Under the pieces are notes generated by a model. It ran no database searches, was not told where the DNA came from, and worked only from the letters and a program-made list of their open reading frames with translations. The translations under genes were made by a program, and so were the position numbers. Shown one piece after another: positions 33,543 to 42,508 of a stretch of DNA of 64,000 nucleotides. Positions within the stretch are counted from its first letter, which is position 1. Each line of letters opens with the position of its first letter. Source of the DNA: Chloroflexota bacterium (GTDB lineage: Bacteria; Chloroflexota; Dehalococcoidia; FW602-bin16); the NCBI GenBank assembly GCA_004297765.1, contig SCTZ01000031.1, positions 1 to 64,000 of the forward strand. Reading direction: 5' to 3'.

Positions 33543-34057
33543 TCGATGACGACCAGCCGTTGCCCCTGGTCTACCCGCTGCCCTGCGCGCACACCGACGT
33601 GATCGACTCTTCCCGCGGCGGGCGCCCGGATGTCATTCTCCATCTTCATGGCTTCCAGCACCAGCAGGACATCACCTCGCTCAACTTGCTGCCCAGGCTC
33701 GACGAAAACCTGCAGGACCAGACCGGGCATCGGTGCGTTCACCGCGGCGCTCCCGTTGACCGGAAGGGCTGACCTCGTCGGGTCTTTGCGCCCGACTAAC
33801 TGAGGCGCCGCCGCGACTTCGAAAACGTTGCCAGCCAGATAGATCACGTAGCGGTCGCCGATTTCTTCGACATAGACCTCCAGCATCTCGCCCCCCGCCA
33901 GGAGGGTGAAGTGATGGGGACTGTCCATGCTGCGCAGGCGCACCTCCTGCTCGTCTCCGTTCAGCCAGGCCCGCAGCACCGCACCGTCCTCCTGCAGCTC
34001 GACGGTGAATAGCTCCGTTCCGGTCTGGACCTGGTAGCGGTGCTTCTCCCCGCTCAC
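33539..34057 (-). CDS. Biotin carboxyl carrier protein
   Basis: A 172-aa carrier. The C-terminal biotinyl domain (about residues 100-172) has the biotin-attachment site LEAMKMENDIRAP preceded by PMPGLVLQVFVEPGQ. I start it at GTG 34057, which overlaps the carboxylase stop in a GTGA junction, implying coupled translation. A much longer in-frame extension into the carboxylase is not believable. The N-terminal beta-rich part (residues 1-95) resembles the linker domain of acyl-CoA carboxylase alpha chains. Its TAG stop lies in repeat copy C. Confidence 0.85.
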   Translation of the reverse strand: MSGEKHRYQVQTGTELFTVELQEDGAVLRAWLNGDEQEVRLRSMDSPHHFTLLAGGEMLEVYVEEIGDRYVIYLAGNVFEVAAAPQLVGRKDPTRSALPVNGSAAVNAPMPGLVLQVFVEPGQQVERGDVLLVLEAMKMENDIRAPAAGRVDHVGVRAGQRVDQGQRLVVID

Positions 34058-35559
34058 AACCCCCTCCTCCCGGTCATGCACCAGCGACCGTAGGTCTTCC
34101 AGGCGCTGCCGTTGCGAGAGCTGTGCAGCGGGACCCGGCTGGTCTGCCGTTTGCGATGGACCAGCGCTGCGCCCACCACGGCGGCCAGTCCGGCCATCGT
34201 CGCCAGACTTGGCTCCTGGCTGCTCCACTCTTTCTGGACGAAGTTGGTGCGATAGTCGCCATCGAGAAAGGCCTGGTGCCGCAGCGCGAAGTGATGAAAC
34301 GGCACGGTGGTCTTCACCCCCACAACGTGGAACTCATGCAGGGCCCGCTGCATACGCTGAATCGCCTCCTGGCGCGTCTCGCCCCACGTCGCCAGCTTGG
34401 CGAGCAAAGGATCGTAGTAGAGGGAGACTGGCATGCCCGTGTATAGGCTGCTCTCCACGCGCACTCCCGGACCGCCGGGCTCGCGCAGCAGCCGGACGGT
34501 GCCCGTGGAGGGCAGGAAATCGTTGAAGGGATCCTCGGCGCAGATGCGGCACTCCACGGCTGCTCCCTTGGGAACAAGCGCCGACTGAGTATATCGTAGC
34601 GGCTGGCCCGCGGCAATGCGGAGTTGCTCTTTGACCAGATCCAGACCGTACACCAGCTCGGTGATGGGATGCTCCACCTGGATGCGGCTGTTCACTTCCA
34701 GGAAGTAGAAGCGCTGCTCTTCGTCCAGCAGGAACTCGACGGTGCCGGCGTTAACGTAGCCCACGGCACGGGCGGCCTGCAAAGCTGTCTCCAACAGTTG
34801 CTGGCGGGTGCTCTCGTCCAGGGCCAGGGAGGGCGTCTCCTCCAGCAACTTCTGATGGCGCCGCTGGATGCTGCACTCGCGCTCGCCCAGGTGGACCAGG
34901 TTGCCGCAGGCATCGCCCAGAATCTGCACTTCCAGGTGGCGGGCCGGAGCAACCAGCTTCTCGGCGTAGAGTCCCGCGTCGGAGAATGACTTCTGCGCTT
35001 CACTGCTGGCGGCACGTAAAGCGGCGGCAAGTTCTTCGGTGCTGTGTACCACCCGCAGCCCCTTGCCGCCACCACCCTGAGCCGCCTTGAGAAGGATCGG
35101 GTAGCCCGATTGCTCTGCAAACCTGGCGATCTCGGTCGGGTCACTGACCCGCCCGGAGGTTCCTGGCACCACCGGTATGCCAGCCTCGGACATCACCTGG
35201 CGCGTGAACGCCTTGTCTCCCAGCGCCCTGAGCACACGGGCTGGCGGGCCGATGTAAGTGACACCGCTGCGCTCGCAGGCCTCGGCGAACTCCGGGTTCT
35301 CGGACACCAGTCCATAGCCGGGATGGATCGCATTGACTCCGGCATCGACAGCGATGCGGAGGATGCGTTCGATGTTGAGGTAGCTTTCGTGGACGGGCGC
35401 GCCGCCGAGGCGATAGGCCTCGTCGGCTAAGCGGACATGCAGGGACTGCTCGTCCACGTCGCTAAAGAGCGCGACGGTAGCGATGCCCATCTCGCGGCAG
35501 GCCCGGATGACTCGAATGGCGATCTCGCCCCGGTTGGCGACGAGCACTTTACGAAACAC
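34054..35559 (-). CDS. Biotin carboxylase subunit
   Basis: A 501-aa ATP-grasp enzyme that carboxylates biotin with bicarbonate. It starts MFRKVLVANRGEIAIRVIRA, has the glycine loop KAAQGGGGKGLRVV, and LEVNSRIQVEHPITELVYGLDLV with the active-site Glu and Arg region. GTG at 35559 has AGGAG 7 nt upstream and begins at the family's usual N-terminus. The last about 40 residues are unusual (Ala/Val-rich, then RKRQTSR). With the carrier it forms half of an acyl-CoA carboxylase, but no carboxyltransferase gene is in the window. Confidence 0.9.
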   Translation of the reverse strand: MFRKVLVANRGEIAIRVIRACREMGIATVALFSDVDEQSLHVRLADEAYRLGGAPVHESYLNIERILRIAVDAGVNAIHPGYGLVSENPEFAEACERSGVTYIGPPARVLRALGDKAFTRQVMSEAGIPVVPGTSGRVSDPTEIARFAEQSGYPILLKAAQGGGGKGLRVVHSTEELAAALRAASSEAQKSFSDAGLYAEKLVAPARHLEVQILGDACGNLVHLGERECSIQRRHQKLLEETPSLALDESTRQQLLETALQAARAVGYVNAGTVEFLLDEEQRFYFLEVNSRIQVEHPITELVYGLDLVKEQLRIAAGQPLRYTQSALVPKGAAVECRICAEDPFNDFLPSTGTVRLLREPGGPGVRVESSLYTGMPVSLYYDPLLAKLATWGETRQEAIQRMQRALHEFHVVGVKTTVPFHHFALRHQAFLDGDYRTNFVQKEWSSQEPSLATMAGLAAVVGAALVHRKRQTSRVPLHSSRNGSAWKTYGRWCMTGRRGL

Positions 35560-35759
35560 AGGCTTCTCCTGCGTCAGCGCGGTGCAGGCAGACCACTCGC
35601 TTTTCCTCAGCACCACGTCTCTTGAAGATGAGCTGGACGATGTCGCGCGGCTGTCCGATTATCCCTGCCACCGTCAGGCGTTCTCTCCTGACGTCAGAGG
35701 TCCCAACAACGGCCAGCGCGGCAAACCACGAAGGCCCTGGTCGCGAGCGAGGATCCTCT

Positions 35760-35776
35760 TTAACGTTGAACGTTAA
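35760..35776. promoter_or_regulatory. Palindromic operator TTAACGTTGAACGTTAA
   Basis: Identical to 1703-1719 in all 17 positions and placed 9 nt downstream of the -10 of the carboxylase promoter. Confidence 0.6.
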
Positions 35777-35785
35777 GTTACTGCG

Positions 35786-35814
35786 AGTCTAGCACTCGTG
35801 CTGGTGGGTGTCAA
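35786..35814 (-). promoter_or_regulatory. Sigma70-type promoter of the biotin carboxylase operon
   Basis: Minus-strand TTGACA (35814-35809), 17-bp spacer, TAGACT (35791-35786). It probably drives carboxylase, carrier, metallo-hydrolase and perhaps the F420 genes. Confidence 0.6.
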
Positions 35815-35984
35815 GGCCTGAGGCAGGTGGAACAACATCGGACTATGAGAAAGCAGGCTGTCCGCGGGAGATTCGCCCCTGTCGCTTATCAGCACATGCT
35901 CTCTGGAACGCTGACGCCAATCAGGATCATATAGATAGGGTAGTCGTCTGTCAATCTTCTTCAGCGAGCCTAAGAGCCTTGGCA

Positions 35985-36013
35985 TTGACACGGCTGGGCG
36001 CCTCTCATATAAT
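35985..36013 (+). promoter_or_regulatory. Perfect consensus sigma70 promoter
   Basis: TTGACA (35985-35990), 17-bp spacer, TATAAT (36008-36013), reading toward the tandem acyl-CoA synthetases. The next start codon is 460 nt away, so the leader is long and contains the MITE-like element at 36153-36288. Confidence 0.65.
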
Positions 36014-36021
36014 CCCACGTG

Positions 36022-36035
36022 CTAGTACATACTAG
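36022..36035. promoter_or_regulatory. Possible operator CTAGTACATACTAG
   Basis: A perfect 6+2+6 inverted repeat beginning 8 nt after the consensus -10, so it covers the predicted start point. A consensus promoter with a start-site palindrome suggests repression. Confidence 0.45.
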
Positions 36036-36152
36036 ATCGCATGCGGCAACGCGTGGGGTGTCAAGCCCCTTCTGCCCCAGATCCTGAAAGTGTTCCGCCG
36101 GCCTGCACAAGAGCCAACTTCTCATAGGGTCATCAAGTCGCGCTTCGGTCTT

Positions 36153-36288
36153 AGCTAGTGTTCGACCACACTGGTTTTGTCATTCTGAGGCGCGCACGCC
36201 GAAGAATCCGCGCCCTGGGAATACGGATTCTTCGCGCTGCGGCGCTCAGAATGACAGATAGCGTCTTCTCTGTGGTCGAACACTAGCT
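36153..36288. mobile_element. MITE-like element with perfect 18-bp inverted ends
   Basis: AGCTAGTGTTCGACCACA (36153-36170) is the exact reverse complement of 36271-36288. Inside, CATTCTGAGGCGC pairs with GCGCTCAGAATG around GAATCC/GATTC. The core recurs at about 8026-8125 with different ends. No ORF. It lies in the leader of the acyl-CoA synthetase transcript. Confidence 0.7.
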
Positions 36289-36472
36289 CCATGGTTCTGC
36301 GGTGAGGGACCTGGTGGCGCTGGCCGTCAGTCTTCGTTCATTCCAAGCTTCGGACTGACGTGCGCGGTCACACGCGCAATCGCCCTGCAGGACGGTAGTC
36401 CTGCTCGCTCGATTCAGGAGTTCCACTCGGCTACGTAGTTCCGTTCGCATACGTGAAGAAAGGGGTGACGAA

Positions 36473-37999
36473 ATGAGCAGCATTGCAAGGATTCTGCTGA
36501 GCAACGCCCGCCACCATGCCAATAGCACGGCTGTAGAGAGCCAGCGGGGCACGTTGACCTGGTCTCAGCTCGCGGCCCGGGCGGGAGCACTGGCCGCTGG
36601 ACTGTTGGAACGCGGGATACGGCCCGGTGACCGGGTGGCGATCGTCTCCTCCAATTGTCCTGAGTTTCTCGAGTTGTTCTACGCCTGCGCGGGCTCGGGA
36701 CTCATCGTCGCGCCGTGCGGCACGCGTTCTCATCCGGAGGAGCTACGTCGCTATTTTAGCCAATACATCAAGCCGCGTGTGGCCATCATTGGCGCGGGCG
36801 CCGAGCCCTGTCTCGGCTCGTGGCTCGAGGATTGCGAATTGGTCGTCTCGATCGACTCCGGTCTCCCGGGGGTCCCCTATGCCGATGTGTTGGTCGAGGG
36901 CGGGCGCCTGTCGGAGGAGGTGGATCTGGATGCTCCCTTCACCATCGGCCAGACCAGCGGCACGACAGGTCTGCCGAAAGGGGCCGTCATCACGCAGCGC
37001 AATGCTCTGTCCAGCATCTTCAGCTTCGTTGCCGAGCATTCCCTCCAACCATCGGGAGCCTACCTGATCCAGCATCCCATGTCCAACGTTCCCGGCGGAC
37101 CGGGGCAGCTCTTCCCTCTGCCCAAGGCGGCCCGCACGGTGCTATTGCCGCGCTACGAGCCGAAGCTTTGTATGGAGACCATCCAGCGCTATCGCGTGAC
37201 ACACACGGTCCTGGTGCCCACTATGCTGCACGATCTCCTGCACCATCCGGACGTGGATCGCTACGATCTGTCGTCACTGACCGGCGTCATCGTGGGCGCG
37301 GCCCCGGTGCCCAAGAAGCTACTGGAGGAGGCTGTGGCTCGGCTTGGCGAGGTCTTCGTGCCCATGTATGGTATGACGGAGTCCACCGCCACGGCCTGTG
37401 TGCTGCGCGCTCCCGACATGTATCCGGTCGCGACCCAGCCGGAGCGCCGGCTTCGTTCGCTCGGCAAACCCACGGCCGGGATCGAGGTGCGCGTCGTCCA
37501 TGACGATGGCGCCGACGTGCCCTGGGACGGAGCTTCCATGGGCGAGATTCTGCTACGGGGTGGCAACGTGGTGCGACGCTACTGGGGCGATCTACCGGAG
37601 AACCAGACCACCTGGACCGGCGAGTGGCTCCACACGGGCGACGTGGCCACGGTCGATCAGGACGGCTTCTTGTACATGGCGGACCGCAAGAAGGACATCA
37701 TCATCAGCGGTGGCACGAACGTCTCGTCTGTGGAGGTCGAGGAGGTCCTACGGACCCACCCCGCCGTCGACCAGGTGGCCGTGATCGGACTCCCGGACGA
37801 GCGCTGGGGCGAAGCCGTGACGGCCGTGGTGGTCCTCAAGGAATCCGCCTCCGTGGAGGCAAAGGCGCTGCAGGACCACTGCCGCCAGCAATTGAGTGGT
37901 GTGAAGACTCCGAAAAAAGTCATCTTCACCGACGCTCTGCCCCTGAGCGGCATGGGCAAGATCCTGAAGCGGGAGCTACGGCGACAATACGTCGGCTAG
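36473..37999 (+). CDS. AMP-forming acyl-CoA synthetase, tandem copy 1
   Basis: A 508-aa ANL ligase: QTSGTTGLPKGAVITQRN AMP-binding loop, GMTESTATACVL, TGDVATVDQDGFLYMADRKKDIIISGG, and C-terminal Lys motif LPLSGMGKILKRELRR. ATG with AAAGGGGTGA upstream. The next gene encodes a protein of identical length and very similar sequence, with the same AGAAAGGGGTGAC leader. Activates an unknown carboxylic acid; the nearby SDR and MaoC genes suggest the product enters a beta-oxidation-like route. Confidence 0.9.
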   Translation: MSSIARILLSNARHHANSTAVESQRGTLTWSQLAARAGALAAGLLERGIRPGDRVAIVSSNCPEFLELFYACAGSGLIVAPCGTRSHPEELRRYFSQYIKPRVAIIGAGAEPCLGSWLEDCELVVSIDSGLPGVPYADVLVEGGRLSEEVDLDAPFTIGQTSGTTGLPKGAVITQRNALSSIFSFVAEHSLQPSGAYLIQHPMSNVPGGPGQLFPLPKAARTVLLPRYEPKLCMETIQRYRVTHTVLVPTMLHDLLHHPDVDRYDLSSLTGVIVGAAPVPKKLLEEAVARLGEVFVPMYGMTESTATACVLRAPDMYPVATQPERRLRSLGKPTAGIEVRVVHDDGADVPWDGASMGEILLRGGNVVRRYWGDLPENQTTWTGEWLHTGDVATVDQDGFLYMADRKKDIIISGGTNVSSVEVEEVLRTHPAVDQVAVIGLPDERWGEAVTAVVVLKESASVEAKALQDHCRQQLSGVKTPKKVIFTDALPLSGMGKILKRELRRQYVG

Positions 38000-38055
38000 A
38001 CGGGGCGTTTCTTTCGCTGGCTGCCCGGAGGGCCTCAGAAGAAAGGGGTGACAAG

Positions 38056-39582
38056 ATGAGCAGCATCGCCAGAATACTGCTGAACAATGCCCGCCACCAC
38101 GCTAACGGCACGGCTGTGGAGAGTCAGCGGGGCACGTTGACCTGGTCTCAGCTCGCAGCCCGAGCAGGAGCTCTGGCCACGGGCCTGTTGGAGCGCGGGA
38201 TTCACCCTGGCGACCGGGTGGCCATTGTCGCGGCCAACTGCCCCGAGATTCTCGAGTTGGTCTATGCCTGCGCTGGCTCGGGACTCATAGCCGCACCAGC
38301 TGGCATCCGCTCGCATCCTGAGGAGCTACGGCGCTATTTCAGCCAGTACATCAAGCCCCGGGTCGCCATTATCGGTGCGGGCGCCGAGTCCTGCCTCGGA
38401 TCGTGGCTCGATGATTGCGAATTGGTTGTCTCGATCGACCCCGGTCTCCCGGGGGTTCCCTATGCCGACGTGCTGGTCGAGGGTGGGCGCCTGTCGGAGG
38501 ACATGGACGTGGACGCTCCCTTCACCATCGGCCAGACCAGCGGCACGACAGGCCTCCCGAAAGGGGCTGTCATCACGCAGCGCAATGCTCTGTCCAGCAT
38601 CATGAGCTTCGTAGCCGAGAACCCCAGCCAAACTACTGATGCCCATCTGATTCAATTTCCGATGTCGGCCGTCCCCGGCAGCCCGGGCCAGCTTTTCCCT
38701 CTGCCCAAGGCGGCGCGCACCGTGCTGCTGCCGCGCTACGAGCCAAAGCTCTGCATGGAGACCATCGAGCGCTACCGTGTGACACATACGGTCGTGGCCC
38801 CTACCATGCTGCATGATCTCCTTCATCACCCGGACGTGGATCGCTACGATCTGTCATCTCTGCGTGGTGTCATCGTGGGGGCGGCCCCGGTGCCGAAGAA
38901 GCTGCTGCAGGAGGCTGTGGACAGGCTGGGCGAGGTCTTCGTGCCCATGTATGGTATGACGGAGTCGACCGGTACGGCCTGTGTGCTGCGTCGTCCCGAT
39001 ATGTATCCGGTCGCGGCCCAGCCGGAGCGGCGGCTTCGCTCTCTCGGCAAGCCCACGGCCGGGATCGAGGTGCGCGTGGTGGACGACGAGGGGGCCGACG
39101 TGCCCTGGGACGGGGCGAGTATGGGCGAGATCCTGGTGCGGGGCGATAACGTGGTGCGCCGCTACTGGGGCGACCTGCCCGAGAACAAGGATACCTGGAC
39201 GGGTGAATGGCTGCGCACGGGCGACGTGGCTACGGTGGATGCGGACGGCTATCTGTACATGGCGGACCGCAAGAAGGATATCATTATCAGCGGTGGCACG
39301 AACGTGTCGTCCGTGGAGGTGGAGGAGGTGCTGCGGACTCATCCCGCCGTCGACCAGGTGGCCGTAATCGGTCTGACGGACGAGCGCTGGGGCGAGGCTG
39401 TGACGGCCGTGGTGGTCCTGAAAGAGGCGGTTTCCGTGGAGGCTAAGGATCTGCAAGACCATTGCCGACAGCAACTCAGCGGCGTGAAGGTCCCGAAGAG
39501 GGTCATCTTCATCGGCGCTCTGCCCCTGAGTGACGCGGGCAAGATCCTGAAGCGGGAGCTACGACGACAATACGCCGGTTAG
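38056..39582 (+). CDS. AMP-forming acyl-CoA synthetase, tandem copy 2
   Basis: A 508-aa close paralogue of 36473-37999. The ATG at 38056 repeats the MSSIARILL start. The whole sequence aligns without length change; differences cluster in blocks such as SSIMSFVAENPSQTTDAH against SSIFSFVAEHSLQPSGAY, near the acyl pocket region. It is 56 nt downstream of copy 1, so co-transcribed. Probably a duplication that has begun to diverge in specificity. An in-frame reading upstream to 37624 runs through copy 1 in the wrong frame and is not real. Confidence 0.9.
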   Translation: MSSIARILLNNARHHANGTAVESQRGTLTWSQLAARAGALATGLLERGIHPGDRVAIVAANCPEILELVYACAGSGLIAAPAGIRSHPEELRRYFSQYIKPRVAIIGAGAESCLGSWLDDCELVVSIDPGLPGVPYADVLVEGGRLSEDMDVDAPFTIGQTSGTTGLPKGAVITQRNALSSIMSFVAENPSQTTDAHLIQFPMSAVPGSPGQLFPLPKAARTVLLPRYEPKLCMETIERYRVTHTVVAPTMLHDLLHHPDVDRYDLSSLRGVIVGAAPVPKKLLQEAVDRLGEVFVPMYGMTESTGTACVLRRPDMYPVAAQPERRLRSLGKPTAGIEVRVVDDEGADVPWDGASMGEILVRGDNVVRRYWGDLPENKDTWTGEWLRTGDVATVDADGYLYMADRKKDIIISGGTNVSSVEVEEVLRTHPAVDQVAVIGLTDERWGEAVTAVVVLKEAVSVEAKDLQDHCRQQLSGVKVPKRVIFIGALPLSDAGKILKRELRRQYAG

Positions 39583-39618
39583 GTGCGGCGCTCCTTGGGC
39601 GAGGTATCTCGGCGAACG

Positions 39619-39651
39619 AGACCGCCTCGGTTTCGAAAACCGCGGCGGTCT
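39619..39651 (+). terminator. Hairpin after the acyl-CoA synthetase pair
   Basis: AGACCGCC-t-CGGTTT pairs with AAACCG-c-GGCGGTCT around a 3-nt loop, 37 nt after the stop at 39582. A strong stem without a downstream U-run. Remaining 39583-39749 has no gene. Confidence 0.45.
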
Positions 39652-39749
39652 GCTGCCTCGATCCAATCGCGTCACTGCCGTCTGCCGGTCCTGACGGAAG
39701 CGATAGTCTACTAGCAGTTGAATGTTAGGTCGTTGTCAAGGAGACGGTC

Positions 39750-40556
39750 ATGAAACTAGCAGACAAGATTGCGCTCGTCACCGGCTCCGGCGCCGGCATC
39801 GGCCGGGCCACCGCGTTGCGTCTGGCTCAGGAAGGTGCCGATGTAGTGGTGGCCGATCTGCGCGCGGAGGCAGCGGAATCTATCGCGACAGAGATACAAG
39901 CGCTGGGGCGTCGGGCGTTGCCGTTGTCTGTGGACGTGACCGACCGGGGGCAGGTAACCGGCATGGTCGAGCGCGCGCTCGCGACCTTCGGCAAAATCGA
40001 CATCCTCGTAAATAACGCCGGGGGCAGCAGCCACACTTACGCGCGTCCCGGCGAGGAGAGGCATCGCGGCAATCCTGCCAGTCTGTCCATCGAAGAGGTG
40101 CCGGACTCCTTCTTTGATTTCACGATCGCCCTGAACCTGAAGGCGCCCTTCATGTGCATTCAGGCCGTGGTCGGTGCAATGAAACAGCAGGGCGGTGGTC
40201 GCATCATCAACCTGGCGTCGCTGGCCGGCCGCGCCGGAAAGCCCGTGGAGTCAGGTGGCTCCTACGCGGCGGCTAAAGGTGGCGTGATCGCCTTGACGCG
40301 ACACCTGGCCACGGAGCTGGGACCGTTCGGGGTTACGGTGAACGCCATCGCGCCAGGCTTCGTGCTGAGCGAGCGCGTCAAGACTCTCTTTGTCTCCAAC
40401 CCGGAGTTCGCCGCACGCATGCTGCACGAGATCCCGCTGGGGCGGGCCAGCGATCCGGAAGAGCAGGCGGCTGTGGTGGCCTTTCTCGCCTCCCCAGACG
40501 CGAGCTACGTTAACGGAGCGATCATCGACGTGAACGGTGGCTGGTATATGGGATAG
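39750..40556 (+). CDS. Short-chain dehydrogenase/reductase
   Basis: A 268-aa classical SDR. Cofactor motif TGSGAGIGRATALRLA, with Asp in VVADLRAEA suggesting NAD preference, NNAGG, and catalytic Ser/Tyr/Lys in SGGSYAAAKGGVIAL. C-terminal NGAIIDVNGGWYMG. ATG preceded by AAGGAGACGG. Context with CoA ligases and a MaoC hydratase fits a 3-hydroxyacyl-CoA or ring-alcohol dehydrogenase; substrate unproven. An insertion after NNAGG (SSHTYARPGEERHRGNP) is longer than usual. Confidence 0.88.
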   Translation: MKLADKIALVTGSGAGIGRATALRLAQEGADVVVADLRAEAAESIATEIQALGRRALPLSVDVTDRGQVTGMVERALATFGKIDILVNNAGGSSHTYARPGEERHRGNPASLSIEEVPDSFFDFTIALNLKAPFMCIQAVVGAMKQQGGGRIINLASLAGRAGKPVESGGSYAAAKGGVIALTRHLATELGPFGVTVNAIAPGFVLSERVKTLFVSNPEFAARMLHEIPLGRASDPEEQAAVVAFLASPDASYVNGAIIDVNGGWYMG

Positions 40557-40728
40557 GAACGTGGTAACTTGACGCGGGAAGTATAATAGCATTCGTCATA
40601 TGGCTCTCATGCTTGGCTGACGTCTCCAGTGCCGGCTGGCCCCCGTCCCGGCAAGTGCGATCGCGTGCAGAGCGTATGGTGAATTCATCGGCCTGACTGG
40701 GTGGCAGGCACGACACGGAGGAGCTACT

Positions 40729-41574
40729 GTGGTGCTGGATGTGTCGGTCGTCGGCAAACATCTGGGAACTTTTATCAAAGAGTACACCTGGAAGGACATG
40801 ATCCTCTACGCGCTTGGTGTGGGGTCCGGTTTCGACGAGTTGGAGTACTGCTACGAGGAAGGGCTCAAGGTACTTCCTTCCTTCGGTGTGGCTGTGCTCT
40901 GCCCGGAGCTAACCGACCACGTGAACGCTAGCGCTGGGGTAAATCTGGCTGGGACCGTTCATGGTGAACACGAGCTGATCCTACACCGCCCCATCCCGCC
41001 CGCCGGTGGTACGTGGAGGACCGAGGCCAAGATCGCTCACATGTACGATAAGGGCTCGGATAAAGGGGCGGTGGTCATTACCACGGCGGACACCTACGAC
41101 GCCAATGGTCAGAAGCTCTTCACGAACATTCTCACGAACTTCTGCCGCTTGGATGGGGGCTTCGGAGGTGAGAACGCCCCGAGCGAGCCTGCAGAACGGC
41201 CAGTGGGTCCTCCAGATTACGAGGAGATGGACCGTCCCTCTCGTAACCAGCCCCTGCTCTACCGGCTCTCCGGCGATTACTTTCCCCTGCACGTGCACCC
41301 CGAACGGGCGCGGGAGTGCGGCTTCGAGGGGCCGATCGTGCACGGGCTGTGCACCTATGGCTACACCTGTCGCGCCATCGTCAAACGGCTCATCCCGGGT
41401 GAGCCCGAGCGGCTGACCCGTCTACGGGCGCGCTTTACACGCTCGCTTTATCCCGACACCCCAATCAAGACCCAGATCTGGGAAGCTGGCGAGGGGAAGG
41501 CACTCTTCCGAGCTTTCAACGTCAACAACGGCGATGTGGTAGTCGATCGTGGCGTGGCCGAGTGGAAGTGCTGA
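40729..41574 (+). CDS. MaoC-type (R)-hydratase / hot-dog fold protein
   Basis: A 281-aa double hot-dog enzyme of the hydratase 2 type. The catalytic motif YRLSGDYFPLHVHPERARECGF contains Asp183 and His188, and is followed by GPIVHGLCTYGYTCRAIV. The N-terminal hot dog (about 1-145) has the usual DMILYALGVG start. GTG start with GGAGGAGC upstream. It probably hydrates a trans-2-enoyl-CoA to the (R)-3-hydroxyacyl-CoA, consistent with the SDR before it. The 172-nt gap between the two has no gene. Confidence 0.88.
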   Translation: MVLDVSVVGKHLGTFIKEYTWKDMILYALGVGSGFDELEYCYEEGLKVLPSFGVAVLCPELTDHVNASAGVNLAGTVHGEHELILHRPIPPAGGTWRTEAKIAHMYDKGSDKGAVVITTADTYDANGQKLFTNILTNFCRLDGGFGGENAPSEPAERPVGPPDYEEMDRPSRNQPLLYRLSGDYFPLHVHPERARECGFEGPIVHGLCTYGYTCRAIVKRLIPGEPERLTRLRARFTRSLYPDTPIKTQIWEAGEGKALFRAFNVNNGDVVVDRGVAEWKC

Positions 41575-41586
41575 GGGGAGGTCGAG

Positions 41587-42462
41587 CTATTTGAACCTGA
41601 CCAGCTCGTCCTGGCCAAGCTGGCTCTCGAAGATGTCGGCGATGCCCTGTGGCGTCCAACGCCCCTCGGCGTAGACTGTCCGAATCTCCCTGGGTTGGGA
41701 CCACAAGGCGAGCTTATTTCCCTGGGACGTGTAGACCTGACCAGTCACGTGGCGGGCTGCTTCGCTGCATAGGAAGACCACCAGCGGGGCCACGTCCTCG
41801 GGAAGCCCCAGTTCCTCGCCCGCGCCGAGTCCGGCCTGTATCATCGGTCCGGCCATGCGCTGGGTCATGCGGCTGAATGCCACGGGCACGATGCAATTGA
41901 CTGTGACGTTGTACTTCGCCATAGCCTGGGCGGTGCTTCGAGCCAGACCGACGAGCCCCATCTTGGCCGCCGCGTAGTTGGGGACTCCGGGCGCTCCTCT
42001 CAGACCCGAGCGAGAAGTGAATAGGACGATGCTGCCGGATCTCTGCTGGCGCATGACTGGGGTGGCAAAGCGCAGCAGGTTGAAGCCGCCTTTGAGGTGC
42101 ACCCGGATCACGTCGTCCCACTCGGCCTCGGCCATGTTGAAGATCATCCGCTCGCGCAGTATCCCCGCCACGTGAATCAGACAATCGAGACGACCGAAGC
42201 TATCCAGCGCGAGTTGGACGATGCGCTGTCCCGCCTCGAAGCTTCCCACGTCGTCGACGGCGGCAACGGCCGTTCCGCCTCGCTCCCGGATCTCTCTAAC
42301 TACCGCGTTGGCTGGCTCGCTGGATGGCGCGGATCCATCGAGGCTTACTCCGTAGTCGCAGACCACGACCTTGGCCCCGTGCTCGGCCATGAGCAAAGCG
42401 GTACTCCGCCCGATGCCCCGCCCGGCACCTGTGATGATGGCAACTTTGTCCTTCAGCATCAT
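41587..42462 (-). CDS. Short-chain dehydrogenase/reductase
   Basis: A 291-aa SDR: ITGAGRGIGRSTALLMAEHG, VCDYGVSLDGS, IHVAGILRERMIFNM in place of NNAG, catalytic YAAAK (GVPNYAAAKMGL). The longer form with the C-terminal YAEGRWTPQGIADIF tail resembles SDRs fused or related to MaoC-linked peroxisomal-type 3-hydroxyacyl-CoA dehydrogenases. ATG with AGGGGGA upstream. Convergent with the MaoC gene, 12 nt apart, so it is on a different transcript. Confidence 0.85.
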   Translation of the reverse strand: MMLKDKVAIITGAGRGIGRSTALLMAEHGAKVVVCDYGVSLDGSAPSSEPANAVVREIRERGGTAVAAVDDVGSFEAGQRIVQLALDSFGRLDCLIHVAGILRERMIFNMAEAEWDDVIRVHLKGGFNLLRFATPVMRQQRSGSIVLFTSRSGLRGAPGVPNYAAAKMGLVGLARSTAQAMAKYNVTVNCIVPVAFSRMTQRMAGPMIQAGLGAGEELGLPEDVAPLVVFLCSEAARHVTGQVYTSQGNKLALWSQPREIRTVYAEGRWTPQGIADIFESQLGQDELVRFK

Positions 42463-42508
42463 GGTGATCTGTCCCCCTGATCAGCTAGTGCGGTTCACAG
42501 AGCGCTGT

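Noticed and set aside
36153-36288. Small RNA gene or rho-independent terminator
   Set aside because: The perfect 18-bp ends plus a core shared with 8026-8125 fit a transposable hairpin element better; there is no U-run.
37624-38055. Extension of the second acyl-CoA synthetase upstream of 38056
   Set aside because: It overlaps the first synthetase in a different frame; the conserved MSSIARILL start is at 38056.
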